Assembly (NCBI GenBank): GCA_963695975.1
Contig: CAVOIB010000002.1
Span: forward strand, 496,001-560,000
DNA length: 64,000 bases
DNA from: JBBQVZ01 sp963695975
GTDB lineage: Bacteria; Actinomycetota; UBA4738; HRBIN12
Reading direction: 5' to 3'
Shown one piece after another: positions 50,082 to 59,109 of the stretch. The notes beneath the pieces were generated by a model, which saw only the letters and a program-made list of their open reading frames with translations, was not told the origin of the DNA and searched no databases. Numbering within the stretch: position 1 is the stretch's first letter; every line of letters begins with the position of its first letter. A program made the position numbers and the translations under genes.

Positions 50082-51916
50082 CCGATCGCGGCGCGCACCC
50101 GTTCGACGATCCCGTCAGCGTCGATGCCGGCCCACGCCCGCAGCTCCGCGGGCGACCCTGATCCCGGCAGCTGCGTGACCGCCACTTTCTCCACGCGGCC
50201 GTTCATCGGACCGGACGCGGCCAACGATCCGAGCACGGCATCACCCAGTCCTCCTTCGATGCGATGGTCCTCGACCACCACCACGGTTCCGGTTGCGTCG
50301 AAAGCCCGCCTGAGCGTGCCGTCGTCGATCGGCTTGACGGAGTACGCGTCGATCACCCGGACGCGGATCCCCTCGGCCGCCAGTCGCTCGGCAGCCTCGA
50401 GACATGCGTGGAGCGTGACGCCTGCGCCCACGAGCGTCGCCCGATCGTCGTCGTGCGACACGAGGGTCTTCGATCCACCGACAGGGAATGGTTCGTCCGC
50501 GTCGTAGAGGATGGGCGTCGCCTCACGCGTGGTTCGCACGTAGGAGATCCCGGCGAGGTGGCACATCTGCTCGACGAGCTTCACCGTCGACGGCCCGTCG
50601 GCCGGGTACAGCACGGTGGAACCGGCCAACGCTCGCATCTGCGCGAGGTCTTCCAGCGCCATCTGCGACGGTCCGTCCTCGCCGATCGACACGCCGGCGT
50701 GCGATCCACACAAGCGCAGGGAGGCACGCGAGATCGCTCCCATCCGAATGACGTCGGCGGCGCGTGTCAAGAACGCTCCGAACGTAGCGCTGAACGCGAT
50801 CTTGCCGAGCGCCTGCATCCCCACCTGAGCCCCCACCATGCACTGTTCGGCGATGTACATCTGGAAGAAGCGCTCGGGCGCCGCCGCCTCCACGTCCTCC
50901 GTGTACGTCGAGTTCCCGACCTCGCCGTCGAGCACGACCAGGTCGGGGCGATGACCTGCGAGCCACGCGAGCGTCTCGCCGAACGCCTTGCGGGTCGCGA
51001 CCGCACCCTCGTACGTCGGGGGAGGGGCGGGCGCGAGGACATGGTCGTCGGCTGGCTTGAACGCCTCAGGCGCAGGTGGCGTGATCGAGACAGACCGTGG
51101 CCCGCCGAGCTCGGCGATGGCGTCCGAGGCTTGATCCGTCGAGAGCGCCTTCCCGTGCCATCCTTCGCGATCTGCCAGGAACGAGACGCCGTGCCCCTTC
51201 TCGGTTCGCGCGACGATCAGCACCGGCCGGCCGGCGATCTCCGCCGCACGGTAGCCGTCGTCGATCGCCGCGACGTCGTGGCCGTCGATCTGGATCGCCC
51301 GCCAGCCGAACGCTTCCGCGCGTTCGGCATACGCGTCGCCGTTCCAGCCCAGCATCGTCGGACCGCGTTGGCCGAGGCGGTTCATGTCGAGGATCGCGAT
51401 GAGGTTGTCCACCTGATGGAACGATGCCGCCGCCATGGCTTCCCAGACGGATCCCTCGGCCATCTCGGAGTCGCCGCAGAGCACCCAGACGCGTCCCGGA
51501 GCGCCGTCGAGTCGCATCGCCATCGCCATCCCGAGACCGACGGGGAGTCCCTGGCCGAGCGAACCGGTCGCCACGTCGACCCACGGCATCCCCGGCGACG
51601 GAGCTGGGTGCCCTTCGATGGGGCTGCCGAAGCTCCGGAGCGACAGCAGCTCGTCGTCGGTTATCGCGCCGACGGCCTTGAGGGTCGCGTAGAGCAGCGG
51701 CGCGGCGTGGCCCTTCGACAGGACGAACCGATCGTTCGCCGGGTCCTTGGGTTCGGCGATCCGGGTGCGGAGATGATCGGCGTACAGGACGGCCAGGAGG
51801 TGCGCGGCCGACATCGACGACGTGGGGTGTCCGGATCCCGCCGCCGTCGTGCAACGGATGCTGTCGATAGCGAGTTGCGCGGCGAGTTCGTTCCACGCGT
51901 GCGTCCGGTCCCCCAT
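50078..51916 (-). CDS. tkt: Transketolase
   Basis: 612 aa. The thiamine-diphosphate enzyme of the pentose-phosphate pathway. N-terminal TPP-binding signature GSGHPTSSMSAAHLL and GDSEMAEGSVWEAM; the pyrimidine domain follows from about residue 315 with the catalytic Glu region FFQMYIAEQCMVG; the C-terminal domain starts near 480. It is about 50 residues shorter than the E. coli type and closer to the short human-type or split-derived transketolases. ATG 51916 precedes the homology; the frame stays open to 52741 across the helicase gene and is disregarded. Confidence 0.93.
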   Translation of the reverse strand: MGDRTHAWNELAAQLAIDSIRCTTAAGSGHPTSSMSAAHLLAVLYADHLRTRIAEPKDPANDRFVLSKGHAAPLLYATLKAVGAITDDELLSLRSFGSPIEGHPAPSPGMPWVDVATGSLGQGLPVGLGMAMAMRLDGAPGRVWVLCGDSEMAEGSVWEAMAAASFHQVDNLIAILDMNRLGQRGPTMLGWNGDAYAERAEAFGWRAIQIDGHDVAAIDDGYRAAEIAGRPVLIVARTEKGHGVSFLADREGWHGKALSTDQASDAIAELGGPRSVSITPPAPEAFKPADDHVLAPAPPPTYEGAVATRKAFGETLAWLAGHRPDLVVLDGEVGNSTYTEDVEAAAPERFFQMYIAEQCMVGAQVGMQALGKIAFSATFGAFLTRAADVIRMGAISRASLRLCGSHAGVSIGEDGPSQMALEDLAQMRALAGSTVLYPADGPSTVKLVEQMCHLAGISYVRTTREATPILYDADEPFPVGGSKTLVSHDDDRATLVGAGVTLHACLEAAERLAAEGIRVRVIDAYSVKPIDDGTLRRAFDATGTVVVVEDHRIEGGLGDAVLGSLAASGPMNGRVEKVAVTQLPGSGSPAELRAWAGIDADGIVERVRAAIG

Positions 51917-51998
51917 GCCTCCCCCCGTCTCTCGTCGACCCTGGGCCGGGCAAAGGGTACCGCCGGGGTTCGGACCTTGGAGGCTCGCCGACCCGGTG

Positions 51999-52004
51999 TA
52001 CGCT
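51999..52004 (+). promoter_or_regulatory. -10 box TACGCT for leaderless DEAD-box gene
   Basis: TACGCT ends 8 nt before ATG 52013. Confidence 0.5.
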
Positions 52005-52012
52005 CGTAACGA

Positions 52013-53212
52013 ATGGCCGCATCTTCGACATCCTTCCGTGACCTGGGCGTCTCTGACGAAGTGATCACGACCCTCGAGCGGCGGGGCATCAGCGAGCCGT
52101 TCCCGATCCAGGTGATGGTGATCGAGGACGCCACGGCCGGGCGCGACACGCTCGCGAAGTCCAAGACGGGTTCCGGCAAGACGCTCGGGTTCGCGATCCC
52201 GATCGTCGAACAGCTCGACCCCAAGGCGTCCAAACGTCCCGAGGCGCTCATCCTGGTGCCGACGCGCGAGCTCGCCCAACAGGTCAAGGACGATCTCACC
52301 GACATCGCGCGCGCCAAGCACCTCAAGACCAAGGTCGTGTACGGGGGAACGCGCGTGACCGAGCAGTCGAAGGGTGTGGGCGACGCGCACATCTTGATCG
52401 CGACGCCCGGCCGCCTGCAGGACCTCGCGGATCGCAAGCTGGTCCGGCTGAACGGCGTCCGCATCTTCGTGCTCGACGAGGCGGACCGCATGCTGGACAT
52501 GGGGTTCCAACCGCAGGTGGATCGGATCGTTCGCCTGCTCCCCAAGGACCGGCAGACGATGTTCTTCTCGGCGACGCTGGATGGGGCGGTCGGCCGGATC
52601 GCCGAGGTCTACACGCGCGATGCGATCCGCCACGAGATCGAGTTCGAAGGCAAGACGGTCGAGGAGGCCGATCACCGGTTCGTACCGGCGGGGTCGCACG
52701 AGAAACTGTCCAAGCTGATCGAGTTCGTCGAGGCGGAGCACGGCCTCACGCTCGTGTTCGTGAACACGAAGCGGAAGGTGGAGTCGCTCGCCCGGCAGCT
52801 CCGCTCAGAGGGCGTGCCCACCGTGACGATGCACGGAGACATGACGCAGCAGGCGCGCGAGAAGGCCCTCCATCGGTTCGAAGACAGGCACGTCGGCGTC
52901 CTGGTCGCGACGGACGTGGCGGCGCGCGGCCTGGATCTCGACGACATCACGCTGGTCGTCAACTACGACCCACCGCTCGAGGACAAGGGGTACGTGCACC
53001 GTGTGGGTCGAACCGCGCGCGCCGGCAGGGCCGGCACGAGCGTCACGTTCGTCACGCCGGATCAACAAGGAGACGTCAGTCGGATGGCCGCACGGCTGGA
53101 TCTGCACGAGGAGTTCGAACAGGAGGGGATGAAGGTGGCGCCCGCCCGCGTCGTCTTCAGCGGCTCGTCGAAGGGGCGCCGGTCGGGATTGCGAAAGCCG
53201 CGCCGTCGATGA
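52013..53212 (+). CDS. DEAD-box RNA helicase
   Basis: 399 aa. Q motif FRDLGVSDEVITTLERRGISEPFPIQ; motif I SKTGSGKT; motif II DEAD; motif III SAT; motif VI HRVGRTARAGR. A short basic C-terminus (SKGRRSGLRKPRRR) replaces the long tails of CsdA-type helicases, giving a compact RhlE/RhlB-like enzyme. It would unwind RNA during ribosome assembly, decay or cold adaptation. Divergent from transketolase, and convergent with the second GGDEF-EAL gene 4 nt past its stop. Confidence 0.94.
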   Translation: MAASSTSFRDLGVSDEVITTLERRGISEPFPIQVMVIEDATAGRDTLAKSKTGSGKTLGFAIPIVEQLDPKASKRPEALILVPTRELAQQVKDDLTDIARAKHLKTKVVYGGTRVTEQSKGVGDAHILIATPGRLQDLADRKLVRLNGVRIFVLDEADRMLDMGFQPQVDRIVRLLPKDRQTMFFSATLDGAVGRIAEVYTRDAIRHEIEFEGKTVEEADHRFVPAGSHEKLSKLIEFVEAEHGLTLVFVNTKRKVESLARQLRSEGVPTVTMHGDMTQQAREKALHRFEDRHVGVLVATDVAARGLDLDDITLVVNYDPPLEDKGYVHRVGRTARAGRAGTSVTFVTPDQQGDVSRMAARLDLHEEFEQEGMKVAPARVVFSGSSKGRRSGLRKPRRR

Positions 53213-53216
53213 CCTT

Positions 53217-55454
53217 CTACGCGGAGTCTTCGACCACTGCGAGCGACTCCCGGCGGTGGATGGCGAGGATGTCCTCTGCCGGAACCGGCCGGGAGAAGTA
53301 GTACCCCTGCCCCATCGGGCAGCCCCGGTCCGCCAGGAACCGCCACTCGCCCTCGGTCTCGATCCCCTCGGCGAGCGCCGTCATCCCGAGGTTTTGTGCG
53401 AGCGCGATCATGGCCGAGACCATGCTGGCAGCGTCGCGGTCGGCGTCCACGTCGCGGATGAACGAACGGTCGATCTTCAGGATGTCGACTGGCATGTGTT
53501 TCAACCGAGCCAGCGAGGAGTAGCCGGTCCCGAAGTCGTCGATCGCCAGCCGGAGACCTCGCACGTGCATGTCCTGAAGGATCTGCTGCGTGCGATCTGG
53601 GTCGGTCATCGCGGTGGATTCGGTGATCTCCACGGTCACCCGGGACGCCTCCAGGCCGGAGGCGTCGATCCGGGACACGATCTTGTCCACGACGTCCGGC
53701 TGCCACAGTTGCCTCGGCGAGAGGTTGAAGCTGATATCGAGCGTGAGCCCTTCCGCCCGCCAGGCGGCGTCCTGACGACTCAACTCCTCGACCACCCAGT
53801 CGCCGATCGCCTCGATCAACCCCATCTCTTCGGCGAGCGGGATGAACTCACCGGGTGGCACCAATCCTCCGCCCGGTTCCGGCCACCGGATCAGGGCTTC
53901 GACACCCAGCATCTCCGCCGTGGAGAGATCGATCAACGGCTGGTAGTGCAGCATCCAGGCCTGGTTCTCGACCGCCTTGCGCAGGCGGGTGCTGAGGGAG
54001 AGCTTGCTCTTCGCGTCGGGATCACCGATCGCGTGCATCAAGTACCCACCTGGCCCGTTCCCCTTGCTGCGGAACATGGCGGTGTCGGCGTGCCGAAGGA
54101 GCGTCACCGCGTCGTCCCCGTGATTCGGGAACAGACTGATCCCGAGGCTCGCCGTGACGTAGAGCTCGGTGCCCTCGATCTCGAACGGCTCGCGGAGCGC
54201 GGCCTCAACACGCGAAGCGACGGATGCCGAGACGATCGCCGCCGGGTCGCCTCCTGGTCCCGGGGCCGTCCGATCCAGGTCCGCCAGCAGCATGAGGAAC
54301 TCGTCGCCCCCCGGCCGCGCGACCAGGTCGGTCTCGCGTGTGGCCTCTCGCAGTCGCTCTGACAGCTGGATGATCAGCGCGTCGCCCGCGTCGTGGCCGA
54401 GGCTGTCGTTCACGAGCTTGAAGTTGTCGATGTCGACCGAGATGACCGCCACTCCGAGATCGTGACGCCGAGCTCGCGCGAGCGAGAGCTCGAGCAGCTC
54501 GTCGAACAGGACACGGTTGGGCAATCCGGTGAGTTTGTCGTGATAGGCGAGGAACGCGATCTGCTCCTCCGCCTCCTTGCGGTCGGTGATGTCCAGCATC
54601 ACGCCGTGGAGGTACGCGGGCTCCCCGTGCTCGTCGCGCACTACGATCGCGCTGTCCCGGAACCACACGATGCGTCCGTCACGAGCGATCAACCGATACT
54701 CGAACGTGAACGGTTCGCCTGACCTCCGCCCCTCGAGGTACGTCGCGAGCGCGACCGTCTTGTCCTCGGGGTGCAGGTGTGTGTACCAAAGGTCGGGGTC
54801 CTCGACGTACTCCTGGGGGCGGACGCCAAGCAACGCTTCGATCTGGGGGCTGACGTAGCTTGTCGTCATCTGGTCGTCCGCGACGTCCACGTACACGATC
54901 GCCGGGATCTGCTCTACGAGCGCGCCGTATTTCGTTTGCGCCTCCGCGAGCGCGCGCTCCGTGTGGACGGACGCGGTGACGTCGAGCATCAGCCCGAGCC
55001 AGAACCGCGGCGTGCCGAGCTCGTCGTGCACCAGGACCGCGTCCTCGCGGATCCACACCTCACGGCCGTCGCCATGGATCGCGCGGTACTGCTCGTGGAA
55101 GGGCTCCCCCGTCGCCACGCTTCGTTCGCTCGCGTCGATCACCCGGTCGCGGTCCTCGGGGTGCAGGATGTCGCGCCACCCCTCGCTTTCCGCGATCCAT
55201 TCCTCGCGGGTGACGCCCAACAGGTCGACGACCCCCGGCCCGACGTCGACCATGGTCTCGCCCTCGGCGACGCCGTCGATGTAGAGGACCGCCGGGAGCC
55301 GGTCGATGATCCCGCGGTAGCGCGCCTCGAGCTCCGCGTACCGATCCTCGAGGATCGTTGCGTCCAGGAGCAACCCCGCGTTGCCGTCGTCGAAGAAGCC
55401 CGTGAGGGCGGTGAGCTCCTCGGGCGTGCGGCTCGGGCGGTCGTTCGGGTTCAC
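53217..55454 (-). CDS. PAS-PAS-GGDEF-EAL cyclic-di-GMP turnover protein
   Basis: 745 aa, soluble. Two PAS/PAC domains (about 35-170 and 175-300), GGDEF domain (about 305-480) with an intact GGDEF loop and RETD I-site, EAL domain (about 495-735) with EALIRW, NLSPRQL, EITESTAMT, DDFGTGYSSL, DRSFI and AEGIET. Unlike its paralogue at 47808 it can plausibly both make and degrade c-di-GMP. The paralogues share the linker EEQ-AFLAYHD-LTGLP. GTG start. Ligands of the PAS domains are unknown. Confidence 0.92.
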   Translation of the reverse strand: MNPNDRPSRTPEELTALTGFFDDGNAGLLLDATILEDRYAELEARYRGIIDRLPAVLYIDGVAEGETMVDVGPGVVDLLGVTREEWIAESEGWRDILHPEDRDRVIDASERSVATGEPFHEQYRAIHGDGREVWIREDAVLVHDELGTPRFWLGLMLDVTASVHTERALAEAQTKYGALVEQIPAIVYVDVADDQMTTSYVSPQIEALLGVRPQEYVEDPDLWYTHLHPEDKTVALATYLEGRRSGEPFTFEYRLIARDGRIVWFRDSAIVVRDEHGEPAYLHGVMLDITDRKEAEEQIAFLAYHDKLTGLPNRVLFDELLELSLARARRHDLGVAVISVDIDNFKLVNDSLGHDAGDALIIQLSERLREATRETDLVARPGGDEFLMLLADLDRTAPGPGGDPAAIVSASVASRVEAALREPFEIEGTELYVTASLGISLFPNHGDDAVTLLRHADTAMFRSKGNGPGGYLMHAIGDPDAKSKLSLSTRLRKAVENQAWMLHYQPLIDLSTAEMLGVEALIRWPEPGGGLVPPGEFIPLAEEMGLIEAIGDWVVEELSRQDAAWRAEGLTLDISFNLSPRQLWQPDVVDKIVSRIDASGLEASRVTVEITESTAMTDPDRTQQILQDMHVRGLRLAIDDFGTGYSSLARLKHMPVDILKIDRSFIRDVDADRDAASMVSAMIALAQNLGMTALAEGIETEGEWRFLADRGCPMGQGYYFSRPVPAEDILAIHRRESLAVVEDSA

Positions 55455-55545
55455 GCGGCTACCTACTCCAGGGTAGTTATGCCAGGGATATCGGCCCTCC
55501 GCCGATCAGCCTTGAACCGGCCGGGTCACGTGCTCGTACGGCGGT

Positions 55546-56424
55546 TCAGCAGCCCGATTCGTCGGGCAGGAGTGGTCTGAACAGCGCTGTGTACCGCGCC
55601 CCGTCGCTGGTCCACGGTGTGAGCTGGTTCGCCTGTTCTGCCAGCGTGAGCAGTGTTTGGGCATGCGCCCCGTCCACGGCGCCGCATCGCATCCCCCGGA
55701 GTCCGTCTGAGACGGGCTCACCGAAGGTGGCGAGTCCGGGCGTGAGCGGCCATCCGATGGGCGGTTCGGTCAGGCTCTGGTCCGGCTGGTAGCCGCTCAC
55801 GAACACGCGGACCGCGACAGGTTGATAGCTACCCGCATCCGAGGTCGACCCCTCGGGGAGCCAGCTGAGGTCCGAGGCCTTCGCCTCGAAGGACAACAGC
55901 TGCTGGCGCGCCCGGTATTCGTCTCGGCTCATCCCATCGGGCTTGGCTCCGAGCTCGCCGAGGGCGTACACGTTGGTGGTGTGTGTCTGCCCCTCGACCG
56001 TCAGGATGAAGGTCGTGGTCGGTGCGTCCGCGATCCCGACTATCCCGAGGTCGGTGTAGTCGCGATCCGCCCCGAGACCGGCGTCGAGGGCTGCTTGGAG
56101 CAACGACTGGATCGCTGCGACGGAGAGCCGTTCTTGGGCGATCGCCGGAAGCGCGGGTCCCGGGTAGATCTCTATCTGCGCGCCCGGTGTGACGAACAGT
56201 CCATCGCCGAACAGCGAGACCATCGGGATGTTGGTGAGGTTGAAGTTGATCGGTGTGAACCCGCCACCTTGCGAGATCCTAAGGATCGCCTGGTTGGCGC
56301 CGGTCGGGTAGGCGATCTCGCCGCTTCCGCCACCGCCGGCTCCATCCGTCGCGTGGTCGTTCGCGCACGCGGCGGTGAGCAGCCCGAGCACGAGCATCGA
56401 TGTATAGATGCTCTTCACCCGCAT
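55546..56424 (-). CDS. Hypothetical lipoprotein
   Basis: 292 aa. Signal peptide with lipobox LLTAAC, followed by a Gly-rich linker. The mature part is unrecognised; it is beta-rich with segments such as ILRISQGGGFTPINFNLTNIPMVSLFGDGL and contains one further pair of Cys (MRCGAV and the C-terminal Cys). ATG 56424 is preceded by GAGGAGGAGGAGCG. The longer frame to 56607 runs over the tdh promoter. Divergent from tdh. Predicted to be anchored to the outer face of the cytoplasmic membrane. Confidence 0.78.
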   Translation of the reverse strand: MRVKSIYTSMLVLGLLTAACANDHATDGAGGGGSGEIAYPTGANQAILRISQGGGFTPINFNLTNIPMVSLFGDGLFVTPGAQIEIYPGPALPAIAQERLSVAAIQSLLQAALDAGLGADRDYTDLGIVGIADAPTTTFILTVEGQTHTTNVYALGELGAKPDGMSRDEYRARQQLLSFEAKASDLSWLPEGSTSDAGSYQPVAVRVFVSGYQPDQSLTEPPIGWPLTPGLATFGEPVSDGLRGMRCGAVDGAHAQTLLTLAEQANQLTPWTSDGARYTALFRPLLPDESGC

Positions 56425-56492
56425 CGCTCCTCCTCCTCGCTCACGTCTCGCGTTCGACGCGCCGGTCGCGGATCCGGTTCCCCTGGGCGAGA

Positions 56493-56498
56493 TAGGCT
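56493..56498 (+). promoter_or_regulatory. -10 box TAGGCT for leaderless tdh
   Basis: TAGGCT ends 8 nt before ATG 56507 and is the likely promoter of the tdh-kbl pair. Confidence 0.5.
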
Positions 56499-56506
56499 CT
56501 TCGTCC

Positions 56507-57568
56507 ATGGCGGTCACTATGCGCGCCCTGCGCAAGACGGCTCCTCGACGCGGTGCCGAGCTGGTGGAGATCCCGATCCCCACACCCGGAGAGGGTGAGG
56601 TTGTCATCCGCGTTCATGGGGCGTCCATCTGTGGCACCGATCTCCATATCTTCGATTGGAACGAATGGGCTGAGAAGCGCATCACGCGGATACCCATGAC
56701 GTTCGGACACGAGGTGGCGGGAACGATCGAAGCCGTGGGTCCCGAGGTGCACCATCTGGAGCCGGGGACGTTCATCGCCGCGGAGACCCACATCGCCTGC
56801 GGCCGGTGTTCCTCGTGCCGGACCGGACGCGCCCACATCTGCGAGAACCTCGAGATCCTCGGCGTGGACATCGATGGCGGGTTCGCCGAGTGCGTCGCGC
56901 TCCCGGCAACGAACGCGTGGGTGGTCGGCGATGGGATCCACCCCGAAGTTGCCTCCATCATGGAGCCTTTCGGCAACGCCGTGCACGCGGCGTTCGGTAC
57001 GGGCGGAGGCGAAGACATCGCGACGAACGCCGTCGCGGTGATCGGATGCGGTCCCATCGGGCTGTTCGCTGTCGGGATCGCCCGCTCTCTGGGTGCGTGG
57101 AGGGTGATCGCGATCGAGCCCAACGCGTATCGGCGGTCGATGGCCTCGACGGTGGGCGCTGATATCTCGGTCGACCCGGGGTCGGTCGATCCGGTCGCCT
57201 CGGTCATGGAGGCGACGAACGGGGGCGGAGCGGAGGTGGTGCTCGAGATGAGCGGCAACGCACGGGCGATCGATCAAGGGACACGCATGCTGGCCCGCGG
57301 CGGTCGGATGTCGCTCCTCGGGTTGCCGGACGGACCGGTGACGCTCGATCTGAACGACCAGGTCATCTTCAAGGAGGCTCGTCTTCAAGGCATCACGGGG
57401 AGGGAGATGTTCCGGACGTGGCAGCAGACCACGACGCTCCTGTCGACCGGCCGCGTCGACGTCACTCCGATCATCACGCATCGGTTCCCGTTGGAGCGGT
57501 TCGAGGAGGCCTTCGCGACGACCGCATCGGGACGTTCGGGAAAAGTCATCCTGCTGCCGGGGGAGTGA
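56507..57568 (+). CDS. tdh: L-threonine 3-dehydrogenase
   Basis: 353 aa, medium-chain zinc dehydrogenase. Oxidises threonine to 2-amino-3-ketobutyrate with NAD. Catalytic zinc Cys C42 in SICGTDLHIFDWN, catalytic His in FGHEVAG, structural zinc set CGRCSSCRTGRAHIC, and Rossmann motif VIGCGPIGLF. The TDLHIF-DWN context is characteristic of Tdh over other alcohol dehydrogenases. The start matches the -10 box. It is followed after 3 nt by kbl, which uses its product, so the pair forms the threonine-to-glycine pathway. Confidence 0.95.
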   Translation: MAVTMRALRKTAPRRGAELVEIPIPTPGEGEVVIRVHGASICGTDLHIFDWNEWAEKRITRIPMTFGHEVAGTIEAVGPEVHHLEPGTFIAAETHIACGRCSSCRTGRAHICENLEILGVDIDGGFAECVALPATNAWVVGDGIHPEVASIMEPFGNAVHAAFGTGGGEDIATNAVAVIGCGPIGLFAVGIARSLGAWRVIAIEPNAYRRSMASTVGADISVDPGSVDPVASVMEATNGGGAEVVLEMSGNARAIDQGTRMLARGGRMSLLGLPDGPVTLDLNDQVIFKEARLQGITGREMFRTWQQTTTLLSTGRVDVTPIITHRFPLERFEEAFATTASGRSGKVILLPGE

Positions 57569-57571
57569 GTG

Positions 57572-58750
57572 ATGGGTGCGCTCGATTTCTTGAAGGATGA
57601 ACTGTCGCGGCTGGATGCCGAGGGCCTCGCGCTCCATCCGCGAACCCTCCAGGGCCCTACAGGCGCTCGCGCTCGGTTCGATGGCCGGGACGTGATCAAC
57701 CTCGCCTCGAACAACTACCTCGGGTTGTCGAACCACCCCCGTGTGAACGAGGCGGCCGCGGAGGCCGCTCGCATCTACGGTGCCGGCACCGGGGCGGTGC
57801 GCACGATCGCGGGCACGATGACGATGCATCGTGAGCTGGAGGCGCGGTTCGCGGAGTTCAAGCACGCCGACGACGCGCTGATGTTCCAGTCGGGGTTCAC
57901 CGCGAATGCGGGGACGGTGGCCGCGATCCTCACGAAGGAGGACGTGATCGTCTCCGACCAGCTGAATCACGCGTCGATCATCGACGGCGCTCGGCTCTCA
58001 CGGGCGGAGATCAAGGTCTTCCCGCACAAGGACGCCGATGCCGCCGATGCGCTGCTCGCTGAGACCGCGCGCCCGGGTCGGCGCCAGCTGTTGATCACCG
58101 ACGGCGTCTTCTCGATGGACGGCGACATCGCGCCGCTGCCCGATCTCGTCGAGGTGGCCGAACGCCATGGCGCGATCATGATGCTGGACGACGCGCATGC
58201 ATCCGGTGTGCTCGGCCGGGGCGGGGCCGGCACCGTCGACCATTTCGACCTGCACGGCCGGGTGGACATCCAGGTGGGCACGCTCTCGAAGGCGATCGGC
58301 GTACTGGGCGGGTTCATCGCCGGTCCGACGGAGCTGATCCGGTGGCTGGTGAACCGAGGGCGTCCGTTCCTGTTCTCGACGAGCGCTCCGCCGGCCGTGG
58401 TCATGGCCTGCATCGCCGCGCTCGACGTCTTGCGCGATGAGCCGGAGCGGCTCCAACGCCTCTGGTCGAACACCGTGATGTTCAAGGAAGGCTTGCACGC
58501 ACTCGGGTTCGACACCGGGGCGTCCGAGACGCCCATCACACCGGTGATCACGAGCGACGAGGAGACGACCCAGTCGTTCGCTCGGCGGCTCTTCGAGGAG
58601 GGTGTGTTCTGTCCTGCGATCGTCTTCCCGACGGTCACTCGAGGGCAGGCGCGTATCCGAACCATCGTGACGGCCGATCACTCGGAGGACGAGCTTCGCG
58701 ACGCGCTCGACGTCTTCGACCGCGTCGGGAACGAGCTGGGGCTTCGGTGA
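57572..58750 (+). CDS. kbl: Glycine C-acetyltransferase (2-amino-3-ketobutyrate CoA ligase)
   Basis: 392 aa, PLP-dependent alpha-oxoamine synthase. It splits 2-amino-3-ketobutyrate with CoA to glycine and acetyl-CoA. Signatures: NLASNNYLGLSNHPRV, SGFTANAG, the PLP-binding Asp/His block MMLDDAHASGVLG, and the Schiff-base Lys in VGTLSKAIGVLGGF. ATG 57572 directly follows a GTG at 57569. GGGGGAG lies 8 nt upstream. Operon with tdh. A GTG overlapping its stop (58747) may begin a short broken frame. Confidence 0.95.
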   Translation: MGALDFLKDELSRLDAEGLALHPRTLQGPTGARARFDGRDVINLASNNYLGLSNHPRVNEAAAEAARIYGAGTGAVRTIAGTMTMHRELEARFAEFKHADDALMFQSGFTANAGTVAAILTKEDVIVSDQLNHASIIDGARLSRAEIKVFPHKDADAADALLAETARPGRRQLLITDGVFSMDGDIAPLPDLVEVAERHGAIMMLDDAHASGVLGRGGAGTVDHFDLHGRVDIQVGTLSKAIGVLGGFIAGPTELIRWLVNRGRPFLFSTSAPPAVVMACIAALDVLRDEPERLQRLWSNTVMFKEGLHALGFDTGASETPITPVITSDEETTQSFARRLFEEGVFCPAIVFPTVTRGQARIRTIVTADHSEDELRDALDVFDRVGNELGLR

Positions 58751-58958
58751 ACGCGCCCGAGACCGATCGATCGCTCGGCCCCTTCGAATCCGAGATCAGG
58801 ACACGTGTTCGGGTGCGCACGGAGCGCCTCCTCCACGAACGCGCGCCTCGGCGGACCCGTTCCTCCCTCGACCCTTCGGTGCCAGGCTCCTCGAACTGCG
58901 AGAGGACGAACTCACGGATCCCGTCGAGCAGATCGTCCTGTCCCGCACGTGGTTGTAG
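58747..58958 (+). pseudogene. Possible frameshifted small gene after kbl
   Basis: GTG 58747 overlaps the kbl stop (GTGA). The first 30 codons (LGPFESEIRTRVRVRTERLLHER) show strong GC preference at third positions. At about 58840 the signal moves to another frame that reads protein-like to a TAG at 58956-58958 (ARLLELREDELTDPVEQI). Joining the two frames across the CGCGCGC tract would give about 69 aa. The family is not recognised; a shift in the read or a real pseudogene are both possible. Confidence 0.35.
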
Positions 58959-59015
58959 AGGGACATCGCCTACTTTCCGTTCCTCGTCCCATAAGCAAGA
59001 ACCCTGCGATACTGA

Positions 59016-59045
59016 TTGACGGCTTACACCGTATGCACGTAGAAC
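59016..59045 (+). promoter_or_regulatory. Candidate mmpL promoter
   Basis: TTGACG (59016-59021) and TAGAAC (59040-59045) are 18 nt apart. The candidate promoter is interleaved with the 13-bp repeat elements and sits 65 nt before the mmpL start. Confidence 0.4.
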
Positions 59046-59070
59046 ATACGCCGTAAGCATACACCGTACG
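59023..59070. repeat. Three 13-bp operator-like elements upstream of mmpL
   Basis: CATACGCCGTAAG (59045-59057) and CATACACCGTACG (59058-59070) are adjacent direct repeats. CTTACACCGTATG (59023-59035) is the same element inverted. Consensus CATAC-CCGTA-G. The AT-richer patch overlaps the candidate promoter, as expected for a repressor operator of an efflux gene. Confidence 0.65.
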
Positions 59071-59109
59071 TCAACGCACGCCCCGGAACTCCGGAGAGAG
59101 GTGGGATCG

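Noticed and set aside
51917..52741. 275-codon N-terminal extension of transketolase
   Set aside because: It runs antisense through the DEAD-box helicase; transketolase homology begins at ATG 51916.
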